Of a DNA stretch of 14,300 nt, positions 1 to 7,652 are shown in pieces (position 1 is the first letter of the stretch; each line of letters starts with the position of its first letter). The stretch spans positions 1 to 14,300 of the forward strand of contig CAZLYK010000143.1 in NCBI GenBank assembly GCA_964563495.1. Reading direction: 5' to 3'. The translations under genes were made by a program, and so were the position numbers. The DNA comes from CAZLYK01 sp964563495 (GTDB lineage: Bacteria > Acidobacteriota > Blastocatellia > RBC074). The notes under the pieces were generated by a model. That model did no database searches. It saw nothing but the letters and a program-made list of their open reading frames with translations, and was not told where the DNA came from.

Positions 1-52
1 AAGTTTCACGTTTGTGCGACCGCGAGGACGCGGTCGCACAAACGTGAAACTT
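1..52. repeat. Perfect 24-bp inverted repeat (hairpin) beside a gene 3' end
   Basis: Positions 1-24 and 29-52 are exact reverse complements separated by a 4-nt loop (AGGA). The hairpin lies 4 nt beyond the stop codon (57-59) of the minus-strand gene, so it sits where a transcription terminator would. No U-tract can be judged because the window ends here. It could be a terminator hairpin, a palindromic repeat, or both. The palindrome is directly visible; its function is inferred. Confidence 0.85.
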
Positions 53-56
53 GCGG

Positions 57-1667
57 TTAATCCTGTCTATTTCCAATCATTGCCTCCTTCAGACGAGAAA
101 GCTGCTTTTCCTGGATCAACCAACTGAAAATGAACCCCATGATTGGGGGAGCGAAGGGGTTCTCGATCGGGATCTTGGCAAGCTCCAAATCCCACCCGCC
201 CAGATTGACCTTGCCCAAAGTGATTGCGGCCCAACAAGCCAGACAGAAGAAGATCATGCCGATAACCGTCCCCCAAATCAGGTAGACCTTTTCCTTAAAT
301 CCGGTCAGTAACCGGTAGCCCAGGCCGCCGAGCGCGGCCCAGAGCAGGTAGAGCCACGGCCAGTAGAACGAGACGTTGGTTTCTCCCTCAGCCTGGCTGG
401 AAAAGCCCGAAGAACGGGCAATGATCTTCAAACTATTTGTCGGCCGTTTACCATAAATGACAATCTCCCCGTAGTCTTTGTCTTTTTCGATCTCGACGAT
501 TTGTTTTCCACCCTCAAACTGGAAACCGAAGCCCTGGTCGATTGCAAAATGGACGACACGTTTGGTCAGCCCCTCTTCCTCCGGGCGGATAAAACGCTCC
601 TTTCCGTTGGGCATCATCTGTACCGGCTTGACGGTGATCTTAATGCCGTCCAGACCGCTGGCCAGCGCCGACCTGCGATCCCAGTTGAGCGCAAGACCGG
701 TGGCTTGGAAGAGAGGCTCGATATTCCATGGAAGTTCGTAAGGGCGGACTCTGAACTCCGGGCTGGAGATTGCCTGAGCCACCAGTTTGACCTGCCCGGG
801 AGAGTACGAACGAAGCTGTACGGGCTGTAGCGTTTGCGCCTCACCTTTTTCAATCCTGACGCTACGGCTGGTGAAGGCTGCGGAGGCGCTAATTCGATTG
901 ACCGTGAGCAATACATCGATCGGCTGAGTGGCGCGGATTGGCTGACGATCTTGATTATTCAGGCCGATGTAGAAATGATCAATCAGGGTTCCACTACCGA
1001 GATCGGCGTACTCGGTCACCCCATCCGGGACAATCTCCAGATAATATTCTGTCGGGTTATTTGGAGAGGTGGAGGCGATTGATGGCGTCTCTTGCCAGAC
1101 GACGGGCTCGAGCGATACGACGCTGCGGGAAGATTCGGATGGTCGATTATTCGCCCCCATTCTGATCACACTCACGATGGCGGAGCCGGGAGTGAAATTT
1201 GACGCTTCGGCGAAGATACGGATGCGCCCGGTTCGATTCGACCTGAATCGCAAAGTCAGCTCAGTTGCGCCACGTGGAAAGAGGCAGGTGGCTTGCACGC
1301 TCTCTTTATCCGGAGGGAGTAGAAGGATTTGGTTGCTTAGCGGCGAGGGAAGCTGGGTTGGCGCCAGCCTGCTTTCCACCAGCTTCTTCTTGACGGTTTC
1401 CAGCGATTCGAGCACCGTCATCGTCAAGGTCAGATTCAGATCAGCGTCAGCCGGATAGGGATTGTTGTAACGATCGAGTAATTTGAACCTTACTTTGATC
1501 AGCTCTCCCGATGAGAGTGTGCCTTTGGCCGGGATTACGACCAGTCGTGGCTGAGCTACCCGGCCGAGCACCGTTTGCGCAGCACCGTCAGTCGTTAAGG
1601 CTACAAGCATGACAGCACTTATCCAGATAATGAGAGTTTGCCGCAAGCCCGTTGTCTTTTTCTTCAT
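57..1667 (-). CDS. Exported/membrane-anchored protein of unknown function with beta-rich ectodomain
   Basis: This 536-aa protein was not recognised as a named family. It starts with a lysine-rich n-region and a hydrophobic core (about residues 8-30, ending TTDGAAQT), which looks like a signal peptide. Residues about 35-430 alternate short hydrophobic and polar strands typical of Ig-like or other beta-sandwich modules; examples are the stretch around KVRFKLLDRYNNPYPADADL and the stretch around LTLRFRSNRTGRIRIFAEAS. The C-terminus has membrane segments at about 434-454 and 461-484 and a third hydrophobic stretch at about 505-518. The predicted topology is a large extracytoplasmic domain on a C-terminal membrane anchor. 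The ATG at 1667 is preceded by a G-rich ribosome-binding sequence. The last residues, NRQD plus stop, are encoded by a copy of the ACAGGAT repeat unit. The gene is divergent from the RDD gene. The coding call is strong; the function is unknown. Confidence 0.88.
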   Translation of the reverse strand: MKKKTTGLRQTLIIWISAVMLVALTTDGAAQTVLGRVAQPRLVVIPAKGTLSSGELIKVRFKLLDRYNNPYPADADLNLTLTMTVLESLETVKKKLVESRLAPTQLPSPLSNQILLLPPDKESVQATCLFPRGATELTLRFRSNRTGRIRIFAEASNFTPGSAIVSVIRMGANNRPSESSRSVVSLEPVVWQETPSIASTSPNNPTEYYLEIVPDGVTEYADLGSGTLIDHFYIGLNNQDRQPIRATQPIDVLLTVNRISASAAFTSRSVRIEKGEAQTLQPVQLRSYSPGQVKLVAQAISSPEFRVRPYELPWNIEPLFQATGLALNWDRRSALASGLDGIKITVKPVQMMPNGKERFIRPEEEGLTKRVVHFAIDQGFGFQFEGGKQIVEIEKDKDYGEIVIYGKRPTNSLKIIARSSGFSSQAEGETNVSFYWPWLYLLWAALGGLGYRLLTGFKEKVYLIWGTVIGMIFFCLACWAAITLGKVNLGGWDLELAKIPIENPFAPPIMGFIFSWLIQEKQLSRLKEAMIGNRQD

Positions 1668-1703
1668 GTCCGCCCCCCATATTCACGTGATGGTTGCGCG
1701 TAC

Positions 1704-1709
1704 ATTGTA
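1704..1709 (-). promoter_or_regulatory. Candidate -10 element (TACAAT) for the minus-strand unknown gene
   Basis: The minus strand reads TACAAT, 36 nt upstream of the ATG at 1667, matching the sigma70 -10 consensus at five of six positions. No convincing -35 is seen; TGTGGT with an 18-nt spacer is weak. It lies in the 185-nt divergent intergenic region. Inferred from motif alone. Confidence 0.3.
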
Positions 1710-1775
1710 GGCCAATTCGCGGCGAGCACCACATTGAAGTGAAAGATTAAGTAAGTCTCCCTAAACACTTATTTC

Positions 1776-1805
1776 TTGACCAGTTATTCGATCATCTGCT
1801 ACTAT
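1776..1805 (+). promoter_or_regulatory. Candidate sigma70-type promoter for the RDD-rqcH operon
   Basis: TTGACC (1776-1781) and TACTAT (1800-1805) are separated by 18 nt and resemble the -35 and -10 consensus boxes. Transcription would begin near 1812, giving a 5' leader of about 40 nt to the ATG at 1853. That makes a TTG start at 1817 unlikely, since it would leave almost no leader. Motif match only. Confidence 0.42.
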
Positions 1806-1852
1806 CACCCCACTTTTTGGATTTATCAATCAACCAGAGTCAACTCATTCTT

Positions 1853-3172
1853 ATGATGAAATGTGAAAAATGCGGTAAAGAGTTGATCGGAGGGGCGATC
1901 ATATGTCGGAGATGTGATCATAACAACGCCCGGCAATTTATTAATGAATGGCGCTCCCGCCGGCCGGAACCACCGAGAAAGCCGGCGACCGGCCCGAAAG
2001 CGCAAAACGGCGCAACTATTCCGAGCAAAGCCAAAGCGCCGCTCACTTCCTCTTTTGACGCCAATTTGATCCGATTCCCGGCTGAGCAGCATCCGGCTAC
2101 AGCCACGTCGCAAACTTTATCGAATTCGGAAGAGCCCAAATTGGCTGAATACCGTGATTGGCGCGAGCAGGTAAAGGAGAAAGTGCGACTTGCGCGCGAA
2201 AAGAAAGCGTCTGAAAAACCGGCGATCGAGAATCAACCCGATGAGGTGGCGCTCGATCCGAATCCGATTGTCGAATCGGCTTTAAAGCGCATTCGCTGGT
2301 CTTCTCACACGCAGCCGGCATCGGCTCCATCGCGCACAATCAAGCCGGGCCTGCACGCGACGGCTCTGGCGGAAGCCATCGATTTCGCACCTGAGCCGAT
2401 AACCGGACCTGCTCCCGAAGAGGTGCGTCCGATCCAGCCGGCCGTCAAACCGGTCAATCAACACGAGACACAACCGGCCATCTCCAGGCCCGCCAGACAG
2501 CCGGTCATTGCCCGGACCGCAGCGCCACCGGTGGAGGTCAAGACACCTGCCCCCAAGCCCCGGGTCGAGCCGAAGGTTAAGATCGAGCCTGGGAGGCAGG
2601 CTCCCGCGCCTGAACCAAGACTGCCACCGGCCGCCAGAGCTCAGGGACCCAAGCCCGAGCCAAAAAGGCCGGAGACACGGCCGCCCATTGAGAGCTCGCG
2701 CAAGTTCAATGAAACCCAGATCATCGAGGTCCCATTATTCATCGCCGAGCTTTCCGACATTTTTTCCAGGCCGGCGACGACATGGGTCCGCACTCTGGCC
2801 GGCGCCTGCGATTTCGAGATGATCTCGATGGCTTATCTGCCGGTCTTTGCGGCTTACGCCACCCTCAACACCTCGCTGGGTAGAGAGGCTTTCTTTATTT
2901 TGCTCATTCTGTTGGCTGCGATCATCTTCGTCTACCAGGCAGTCACGCTCTCATTGGCGGACCGCACATTCGGCATGGCGCTGCTCAACCTGCGGTTGAT
3001 CAATAATGAGGACGAAACTCTTCCGATCACCCGCCGCCAGAGATTGCTCAGGGCCTGGGGCGCGACGATAGCCTTTCTCTTCCCCCCGCTGAACTTTCTG
3101 ATCATGCGGTTGAACAGGCTCAACCGCAGTCTTCCGGATCTGATCTCCGGCACCACGCCAGTCGAGCAGTAA
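1853..3172 (+). CDS. Zinc-ribbon, proline-rich linker and RDD-family membrane protein
   Basis: A 439-aa protein in three parts. Residues 1-25 carry a C-x2-C...C-x2-C zinc ribbon (C4, C7, C18, C21). Residues about 35-290 are a low-complexity linker rich in Pro, Ala, Lys and Arg, probably disordered, with a short charged helical stretch near 97-120. The C-terminus (about 310-437) fits the RDD family, with candidate signature residues R313, D320 and D429 (SLPDLISGTTPV) and about three hydrophobic segments. RDD proteins are poorly understood; some act in ion or solute transport. The open frame extends back to a TTG at 1817, but the zinc ribbon normally starts the protein and the candidate promoter lies too close, so ATG 1853 (or 1856) is preferred. 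No strong Shine-Dalgarno is seen. The gene ends 12 nt before rqcH, so co-transcription is likely. Confidence 0.85.
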   Translation: MMKCEKCGKELIGGAIICRRCDHNNARQFINEWRSRRPEPPRKPATGPKAQNGATIPSKAKAPLTSSFDANLIRFPAEQHPATATSQTLSNSEEPKLAEYRDWREQVKEKVRLAREKKASEKPAIENQPDEVALDPNPIVESALKRIRWSSHTQPASAPSRTIKPGLHATALAEAIDFAPEPITGPAPEEVRPIQPAVKPVNQHETQPAISRPARQPVIARTAAPPVEVKTPAPKPRVEPKVKIEPGRQAPAPEPRLPPAARAQGPKPEPKRPETRPPIESSRKFNETQIIEVPLFIAELSDIFSRPATTWVRTLAGACDFEMISMAYLPVFAAYATLNTSLGREAFFILLILLAAIIFVYQAVTLSLADRTFGMALLNLRLINNEDETLPITRRQRLLRAWGATIAFLFPPLNFLIMRLNRLNRSLPDLISGTTPVEQ

Positions 3173-3184
3173 GGACTCCGGGCG

Positions 3185-4918
3185 ATGGACAACTTCCTCC
3201 TCCACGCTATCACCAACGAGCTTGAATCCACGCTCGTTGGTCAGCGGCTGGGGAAAGTTTTCCAGACCGGGGCGACCGGCCTGGCCTTGGATTTTCATCT
3301 GCGGGATGGAAGGTGGTTGGTCATCTCGACCGATCCCCTTCAACTGGCGCTCTACCTCTCCACACGATCTCCCCGCCATCTGGCTGACGAACCCAGATCC
3401 GACACGTCCTTCGTCGCGCTGGTCAGGAAATACTTGAGCGGAGCCAGATTAAAGACGATCGAGAAACTCGGATACGACCGTGTCGTCAATTTTCTTTTTA
3501 CGGCGGAAGATGAAGCCGGGCAATTGAAAGATCGAACGCTTGTCGTCTGGCTGACCGGCCGGGCAGCGAATGTCTTCCTCCTCGAAGACACGCAGATTCT
3601 CGGCCGGCTACGCGGGCGCGACGAACCCACTACCGATTACCTGGAGCCCCCACCCCCATCCGATAAGCACGACCCTTTTGACTGCTCCGCCAAAAAGCTG
3701 GATTCATTGATCGCGGCCGAAAACGGCAGTCTGGCAAATGCCGCTCAAAATCATCTGATCGGTTTTTCATCCCTCTACGCACGCGAGCTAGAACATCGCG
3801 CCGGCCGAAGCACTCCGGATCAAGCGCTGCGCGAGCTGCTGGCAAGCATGTTTGAATCAGCCCCCACTCCGGTGATCTATTCCTTGCCATCGCTGGATGA
3901 GTTGAGGTTGGATATAGGTCGTCTTCAATCTGAATTATGGCTTTCGCCGATCGAGCTTCGGCACCTGGCAAGTTATGGCAAAGCGACGTTCTCGAACGTC
4001 AACGCGGCGGCAGATATGTATTACTCGCTTCTGGACGAGCGCCGCAGGCTGATCGCGCTCAAACAGAAGCTCAATTCCCACCTCACGGCGAAGTTGAAAA
4101 AACAGCGGAATTTGCTGGCAAATCTTAAGCGCGAACGCGAAGGCTTCGCCAGGACTGAAAACTATCAGCGCTACGGCGAGTTGCTCCTGGCCAACCTGCA
4201 TCAGGTCGTCAAAGCCGGGGAAGGGTTTGTGGTGACGGATTTTTACGACGAGTTGCAGCGGCAGATCGAAATACCCGCGGTCGATAAAGGCACGGCGCGG
4301 GAAGCCGCCGAGCACTATTTCAAACTGGCGCGTAAAGCCAAACACGGTCTGGAGACGATCAATTCCCGCTTGCCGCAGATTGAGACTGAGGTCGCTCAAA
4401 TCGAAGGGATGATCGAGCGTCTGGTGCAAATGACCAGCATGACCGATTTAACTGCCCTGGCCGAGGAAGCCGGCCTGGCGGTTGACCGGCGGCCACCGGA
4501 AGAGAAAAGCCCCCGGACATCCAAAAAAGCCAAAGCAGAAAAGATCGCCGGCGTCAGGCGCTATCGATCGAGCGATGGTTACCAAATTCTGGTCGGCCGC
4601 ACCGATCGCGACAATGACAATCTGACTTTTCGCATCGCCAAATCGTTCGATCTATGGTTTCACGCCGCCGATTACCCCGGCTCACACGTCGTCCTTCGCA
4701 ATCCCAAACGTCAGGGCGTCCCACCGCGGACGATCACCGAAGCCGCGCAATTAGCCGCCAAATTCAGCCAGGCTGGTGGCGGAGCCAAGGTCGCCGTCAA
4801 TTATTGCGAAAAGAAGTTCGTGACGAAGCAGAAAGGATTTGCGCCGGGACAGGTGCGCCTTTCATCATTCAAGACCGTCCTGGTCGAGCCCGATGAGGCC
4901 GGAGAGAGGATCCTCTGA
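3185..4918 (+). CDS. rqcH: NFACT-family ribosome quality control protein RqcH (Rqc2/NEMF homologue)
   Basis: RqcH binds the large ribosomal subunit still carrying peptidyl-tRNA after stalling and recruits tRNA-Ala to add a C-terminal alanine tail that marks the nascent chain for degradation. The 577-aa length is close to Bacillus RqcH. The NFACT-N domain occupies about residues 1-140, and the Asp-Arg pair needed for tailing fits D98-R99 (KLGYDRVV). A helical middle follows, with coiled-coil stretches at about 283-325 and 372-418. The NFACT-R domain (about 455-570) has the hallmark DLWFHAADYPGSHVVLR at 489-505. The ATG at 3185 has AAGGA (3171-3175) 9 nt upstream, overlapping the stop codon of the RDD gene, which supports a two-gene operon. 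Older annotations call such proteins fibronectin-binding. Family assignment is confident; tailing activity is inferred. Confidence 0.95.
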   Translation: MDNFLLHAITNELESTLVGQRLGKVFQTGATGLALDFHLRDGRWLVISTDPLQLALYLSTRSPRHLADEPRSDTSFVALVRKYLSGARLKTIEKLGYDRVVNFLFTAEDEAGQLKDRTLVVWLTGRAANVFLLEDTQILGRLRGRDEPTTDYLEPPPPSDKHDPFDCSAKKLDSLIAAENGSLANAAQNHLIGFSSLYARELEHRAGRSTPDQALRELLASMFESAPTPVIYSLPSLDELRLDIGRLQSELWLSPIELRHLASYGKATFSNVNAAADMYYSLLDERRRLIALKQKLNSHLTAKLKKQRNLLANLKREREGFARTENYQRYGELLLANLHQVVKAGEGFVVTDFYDELQRQIEIPAVDKGTAREAAEHYFKLARKAKHGLETINSRLPQIETEVAQIEGMIERLVQMTSMTDLTALAEEAGLAVDRRPPEEKSPRTSKKAKAEKIAGVRRYRSSDGYQILVGRTDRDNDNLTFRIAKSFDLWFHAADYPGSHVVLRNPKRQGVPPRTITEAAQLAAKFSQAGGGAKVAVNYCEKKFVTKQKGFAPGQVRLSSFKTVLVEPDEAGERIL

Positions 4919-4922
4919 GATT

Positions 4923-5011
4923 AATAGAGAGGATTGACAGGATTTTTGCAGGGTTAAACAAGATTTCTGATCTTGTTTAATCCTGCAAAAGTCCTGTCAA
5001 TCCTCTCTATT
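4923..5011. terminator. 42-bp-arm inverted repeat between convergent genes (bidirectional terminator candidate)
   Basis: Arms 4923-4964 and 4970-5011 pair at 40 of 42 positions around a 5-nt loop. It begins 4 nt after the rqcH stop and contains the last four codons (NRED) and stop of the convergent yjdF-like gene in its right arm. Both mismatches would be G-U pairs in the plus-strand RNA. No long U-tract follows on either strand, so it is not a canonical intrinsic terminator. Its position suggests it ends transcripts from both sides. It is built of GGATTGACAGGATT-like units shared with 13447-13534. Confidence 0.75.
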
Positions 5012-5608
5012 TACTGCTTCACGCCTCTTCAGGATCAGATAGGCGATAAGACCTCCAATCACCAATCCGAACAAGTCGCACTGCAGATCATTGGGCGTAT
5101 CGTAAGGGCTGTGAATCCGCATGCCCGGCACAGGATGCATGTACTTGTCATCCCAAAGCTCGACGATCTCATAAAAGCCGGAGATGGTGAACATGGTGGT
5201 CAGGGCAAAGAAGGTGACGAGGGAGAGCGGTAAGCTGTAATTGAACTTTTTCAAACCCTCGTTGAGCAGCCAGACGACGATCGGAGCGGCCAAGGCGGGC
5301 GCCGCTGTATGCGTAAACTCGTCGTATTGCACATATTGAAATCGCCGGTTGTAGAGGCCGAACAGATTTCCCAGGCCATCCATTGCCACGGTCGCATAGA
5401 CCAGGAAGAGGAGCAGAATGGGGATCTTCATTCCGAATCTGGACTTAACGTAAAGGTAGACTGCCAGCAGAAATGCCCAGCCAACTATCGTGCTCTGATA
5501 AAAAGGCAAATATGCCATCTTCAAGAGAAAGATCGTCCCCCAGGCCAGCAACCCCGCCACGATCGGAATCTCAAACCGTTTGACCAGTTGATTAACTTGC
5601 ATCTCCAT
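4997..5608 (-). CDS. YjdF/DUF2238-type inner membrane protein
   Basis: A 203-aa polytopic membrane protein with hydrophobic segments at about residues 13-32, 38-55, 60-77, 103-118, 126-146 and 178-194. Conserved acidic and His motifs fit the DUF2238 (YjdF) family: YDEFTHT (95-101), FYEIVE (145-150) and DTPNDLQCD (170-178). Members have no established biochemical function; the acidic and His residues near the membrane could bind a metal, which is inference. The ATG at 5608 has a good upstream AGGGGA about 7 nt away and overlaps the 3' end of the preceding YfhO-like gene by 17 nt, implying translational coupling. A second in-frame ATG lies at 5602. The C-terminal NRED and stop are encoded inside the long inverted repeat. 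Confidence 0.85.
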   Translation of the reverse strand: MEMQVNQLVKRFEIPIVAGLLAWGTIFLLKMAYLPFYQSTIVGWAFLLAVYLYVKSRFGMKIPILLLFLVYATVAMDGLGNLFGLYNRRFQYVQYDEFTHTAAPALAAPIVVWLLNEGLKKFNYSLPLSLVTFFALTTMFTISGFYEIVELWDDKYMHPVPGMRIHSPYDTPNDLQCDLFGLVIGGLIAYLILKRREAVNRED

Positions 5609-7528
5609 TTCTTCTTCCCCTCTTCCCGATAGACAACATGCCCATTAACAGAACGAACGATAACGCCGTCAGCCGATTGCACCATCGACGAACCGGCGTA
5701 TCGCCAAATTCCAATCGTACTTCATGATCTCCGGCCGGCAGTTCAACGACGATGATCCCCGATTCACCGGTTTTGATCGCTGCCGGCCGTCCATCGATCG
5801 AGGCCGTCCAACCCGCAAAGTTGGATGTCCGTACCTGCAATTCATTATCTCGATCAAAATGCAGCTTAAACTCGCGAATTTCGGGATCCCATCGATCGAT
5901 CGTGATCCGACCCTGGCCGGTTGCCGATCGCGCCGGTTCCATCTCCGGCAACTCCTGCGGAACGCCCCTGGGCAGAGTCGCAAAATTGAAGTGATCGGGA
6001 ATCGCACGAAAAGCCTGAGCTCTATACATCGGCTGGATTACCTGCAGTGCGCTGACCAGAATCGTCGCGGCGAGAACGACGGCAATCGTAGCTCCGCCGA
6101 CAATTCTCCAACCACCCTCCCGGCCACCCCGGCCNNNNNNNNNNNNNNNNNNNNNNNNNNNNNNNNNNNNNNNNNNNNNNNNNNNNNNNNNNNNNNNNNN
6201 NNNNNNNNNNNNNNNNNNNNNNNNNNNNNNNNNNCGGCAATCGTAGCTCCGCCGACAATTCTCCAACCACCCTCCCGGCCACCCCGGCCACCCCAGCCAC
6301 CCCGGCCTTCACTTTTCGCCTCGACCGCCGTCTGCCAGACTATGCCGGAGAGCAGGGCCACTGCCAGGCTCGTCAGAGAAAGCATGCGCCAGGAAAAGAC
6401 CCCGATTTCTATCCCTGGGATCAACTTGCCGAGTGGCGCTGAAAACCTGGTCATCAAAAAGAGCGCAAATATCCCGGCACTCGACCACCAGATCAGCCTG
6501 GTTTTCAAAGCCTGTGGCTTGAGATACCTACTGCCAATTGCGAGCACGGTCAGAGCCAGGATCAGAGCCATTCCATTGAAAACCCAAATCCGATCGATCC
6601 GCGCGATGAAATCGTTGTTGAGATGATCGTAAATTATTTGATTATGATCGAAAACATAGCTCGCATGGTATGGCCAGGACTTTTCGACCTGATCGGCGTT
6701 GATTAGATTCTGTTCGATCAGCGCCGGAAAGAAATAAGCAGCGGCGAGCATCGACCCAAATGCCAGTCCCGCCACGATCATGATCAACCTTCGCCCGTTT
6801 CCCTGCCTGTCCGCAAACCATAAGCAACCGGGTCCGAAGACCAACAAGAGCTGGTAGGCCGTTGGCGGATGCGACCAGAGAAAAGCGCCGAATGCTGCCG
6901 ATAATCCGCCGAAGCTCAACCAGGTTGACCGTTGGGACAATCTCTCTGCCAGCAGCCGTTCGGCAAATAAGAGAACGAGCGGAGCCCAGATATAGCTCAT
7001 TTGCTCGGCCATGGCTCCGCGCTGGTATTGATTGATCAGATGATAAGGGGCAAAGAGATAAACAGCCACGGCGATAAATGCCGCTCCGCGAGAGAGAGAT
7101 TGGCGGGCATACCAGAAGATTGCCATACCTGAAGCAGCCATCGTGATCAGGTGAAAAGCAATGATTGTCCGCTTCCAATCACCCAACAAAAAGTGCAGGC
7201 CGGAAGTCAGGTAATATATGCCGGGAGGGTAGAAACTGGTGGTCGGTGCGCCATAACCCGCGTGGGTGTTCTCGTCCCAGCGCGGATAGGCTCGCCCCGC
7301 AGCGAGTCCGCGCCTGAACGATTTCATCTGGTTGTAGTGCATCGCCCCATCGTGCGTGGCGGGCATTGCTCCGCCGCAACAACCCATTCCGGGCTCTTCG
7401 CCGATCACGAAGAACGGGAGGACAACCAGGGACGCCAGCAGGAGGCACCCCGCGACCACGCTCAAACTGCGCGGCAGCGCGATGCCCATCCCTTGTTTTT
7501 CAGGTCTCGGAGTGACGGATGCATCCAT
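5592..7528 (-). CDS. YfhO/PTPS-related polytopic membrane protein (GT-C-like), interrupted by an assembly gap
   Basis: Read as one gene after removing the artefactual gap, this is a protein of about 593 aa. A first membrane helix (about residues 22-42) precedes a loop with HDG (59-61) and a conserved stretch running from RAYPRWDENTHAGYG to PPGIYYL. About ten more hydrophobic segments follow. The end is a beta-rich extracytoplasmic domain (containing FAGWTASIDGRPAAIK and VVELPAGDHEVRLEFG) and a last helix. This layout resembles YfhO and the 6-pyruvoyl-tetrahydropterin-synthase-related membrane family, which have a GT-C glycosyltransferase fold and are thought to act on lipid-linked sugars; the substrate here is unknown. 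As assembled, 100 Ns plus a 55-bp duplication (155 nt) break the frame, and removing them restores it. ATG 7528 is chosen; a TTG at 7549 is also in frame. It is first in an operon with the yjdF-like gene. Confidence 0.8.
6080..6134. repeat. Left copy of 55-bp duplicated gap flank
   Basis: Identical to 6235-6289, immediately on the other side of the N run. Two contig ends sharing exactly 55 bp is what an unmerged k-mer overlap would produce, so this is probably one genomic copy written twice. Confidence 0.95.
6135..6234. other. Scaffold gap of 100 N
   Basis: One hundred ambiguous bases inside the YfhO-like gene. The round length indicates a placeholder, and the identical 55-bp flanks argue that no sequence is missing here. 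Confidence 0.99.
6235..6289. repeat. Right copy of 55-bp duplicated gap flank
   Basis: Exact duplicate of 6080-6134. It encodes the same GREGGWRIVGGATIA segment of the YfhO-like protein, which therefore appears once on each side of the gap in different frames. Confidence 0.95.
6271..6306 (-). repeat. Short GC-rich tandem repeat within the YfhO-like gene
   Basis: About four imperfect 9-nt units of the type GGCCGGGGT (minus strand) encode a Gly-Arg/Trp-rich loop (GRGGWGGRGGREGGW) between two membrane helices. The low complexity probably caused the adjacent assembly break. The true copy number is uncertain. Confidence 0.7.
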
Positions 7529-7640
7529 TGGCCGCAGATTGTGGCACAATTTGGGATTAATTTGGTACGGGCATTGAGCAAACGGTTGTGGTAAATTATC
7601 GGCGTCATATTTCCCGCACTAGACAATTTCATAATCATTG

Positions 7641-7647
7641 AGGAAGG
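7641..7647 (+). promoter_or_regulatory. Ribosome-binding site deciding the fumarase start
   Basis: AGGAAGG lies 5 nt before the ATG at 7653. It would fall inside the coding region if the in-frame TTG at 7638 were the start, so it supports ATG 7653. Confidence 0.75.
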
Positions 7648-7652
7648 ATACG

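Noticed and set aside
3935..4429. Minus-strand open frame of 164 codons opposite rqcH
   Set aside because: Antisense to the coiled-coil region of a well-supported gene, with no domain or ribosome-binding site evident.
5592..7549. Two separate genes or a pseudogene at the YfhO-like locus
   Set aside because: The break coincides with an N gap flanked by identical 55-bp copies, and collapsing it restores one frame, so true gene decay is not supported.
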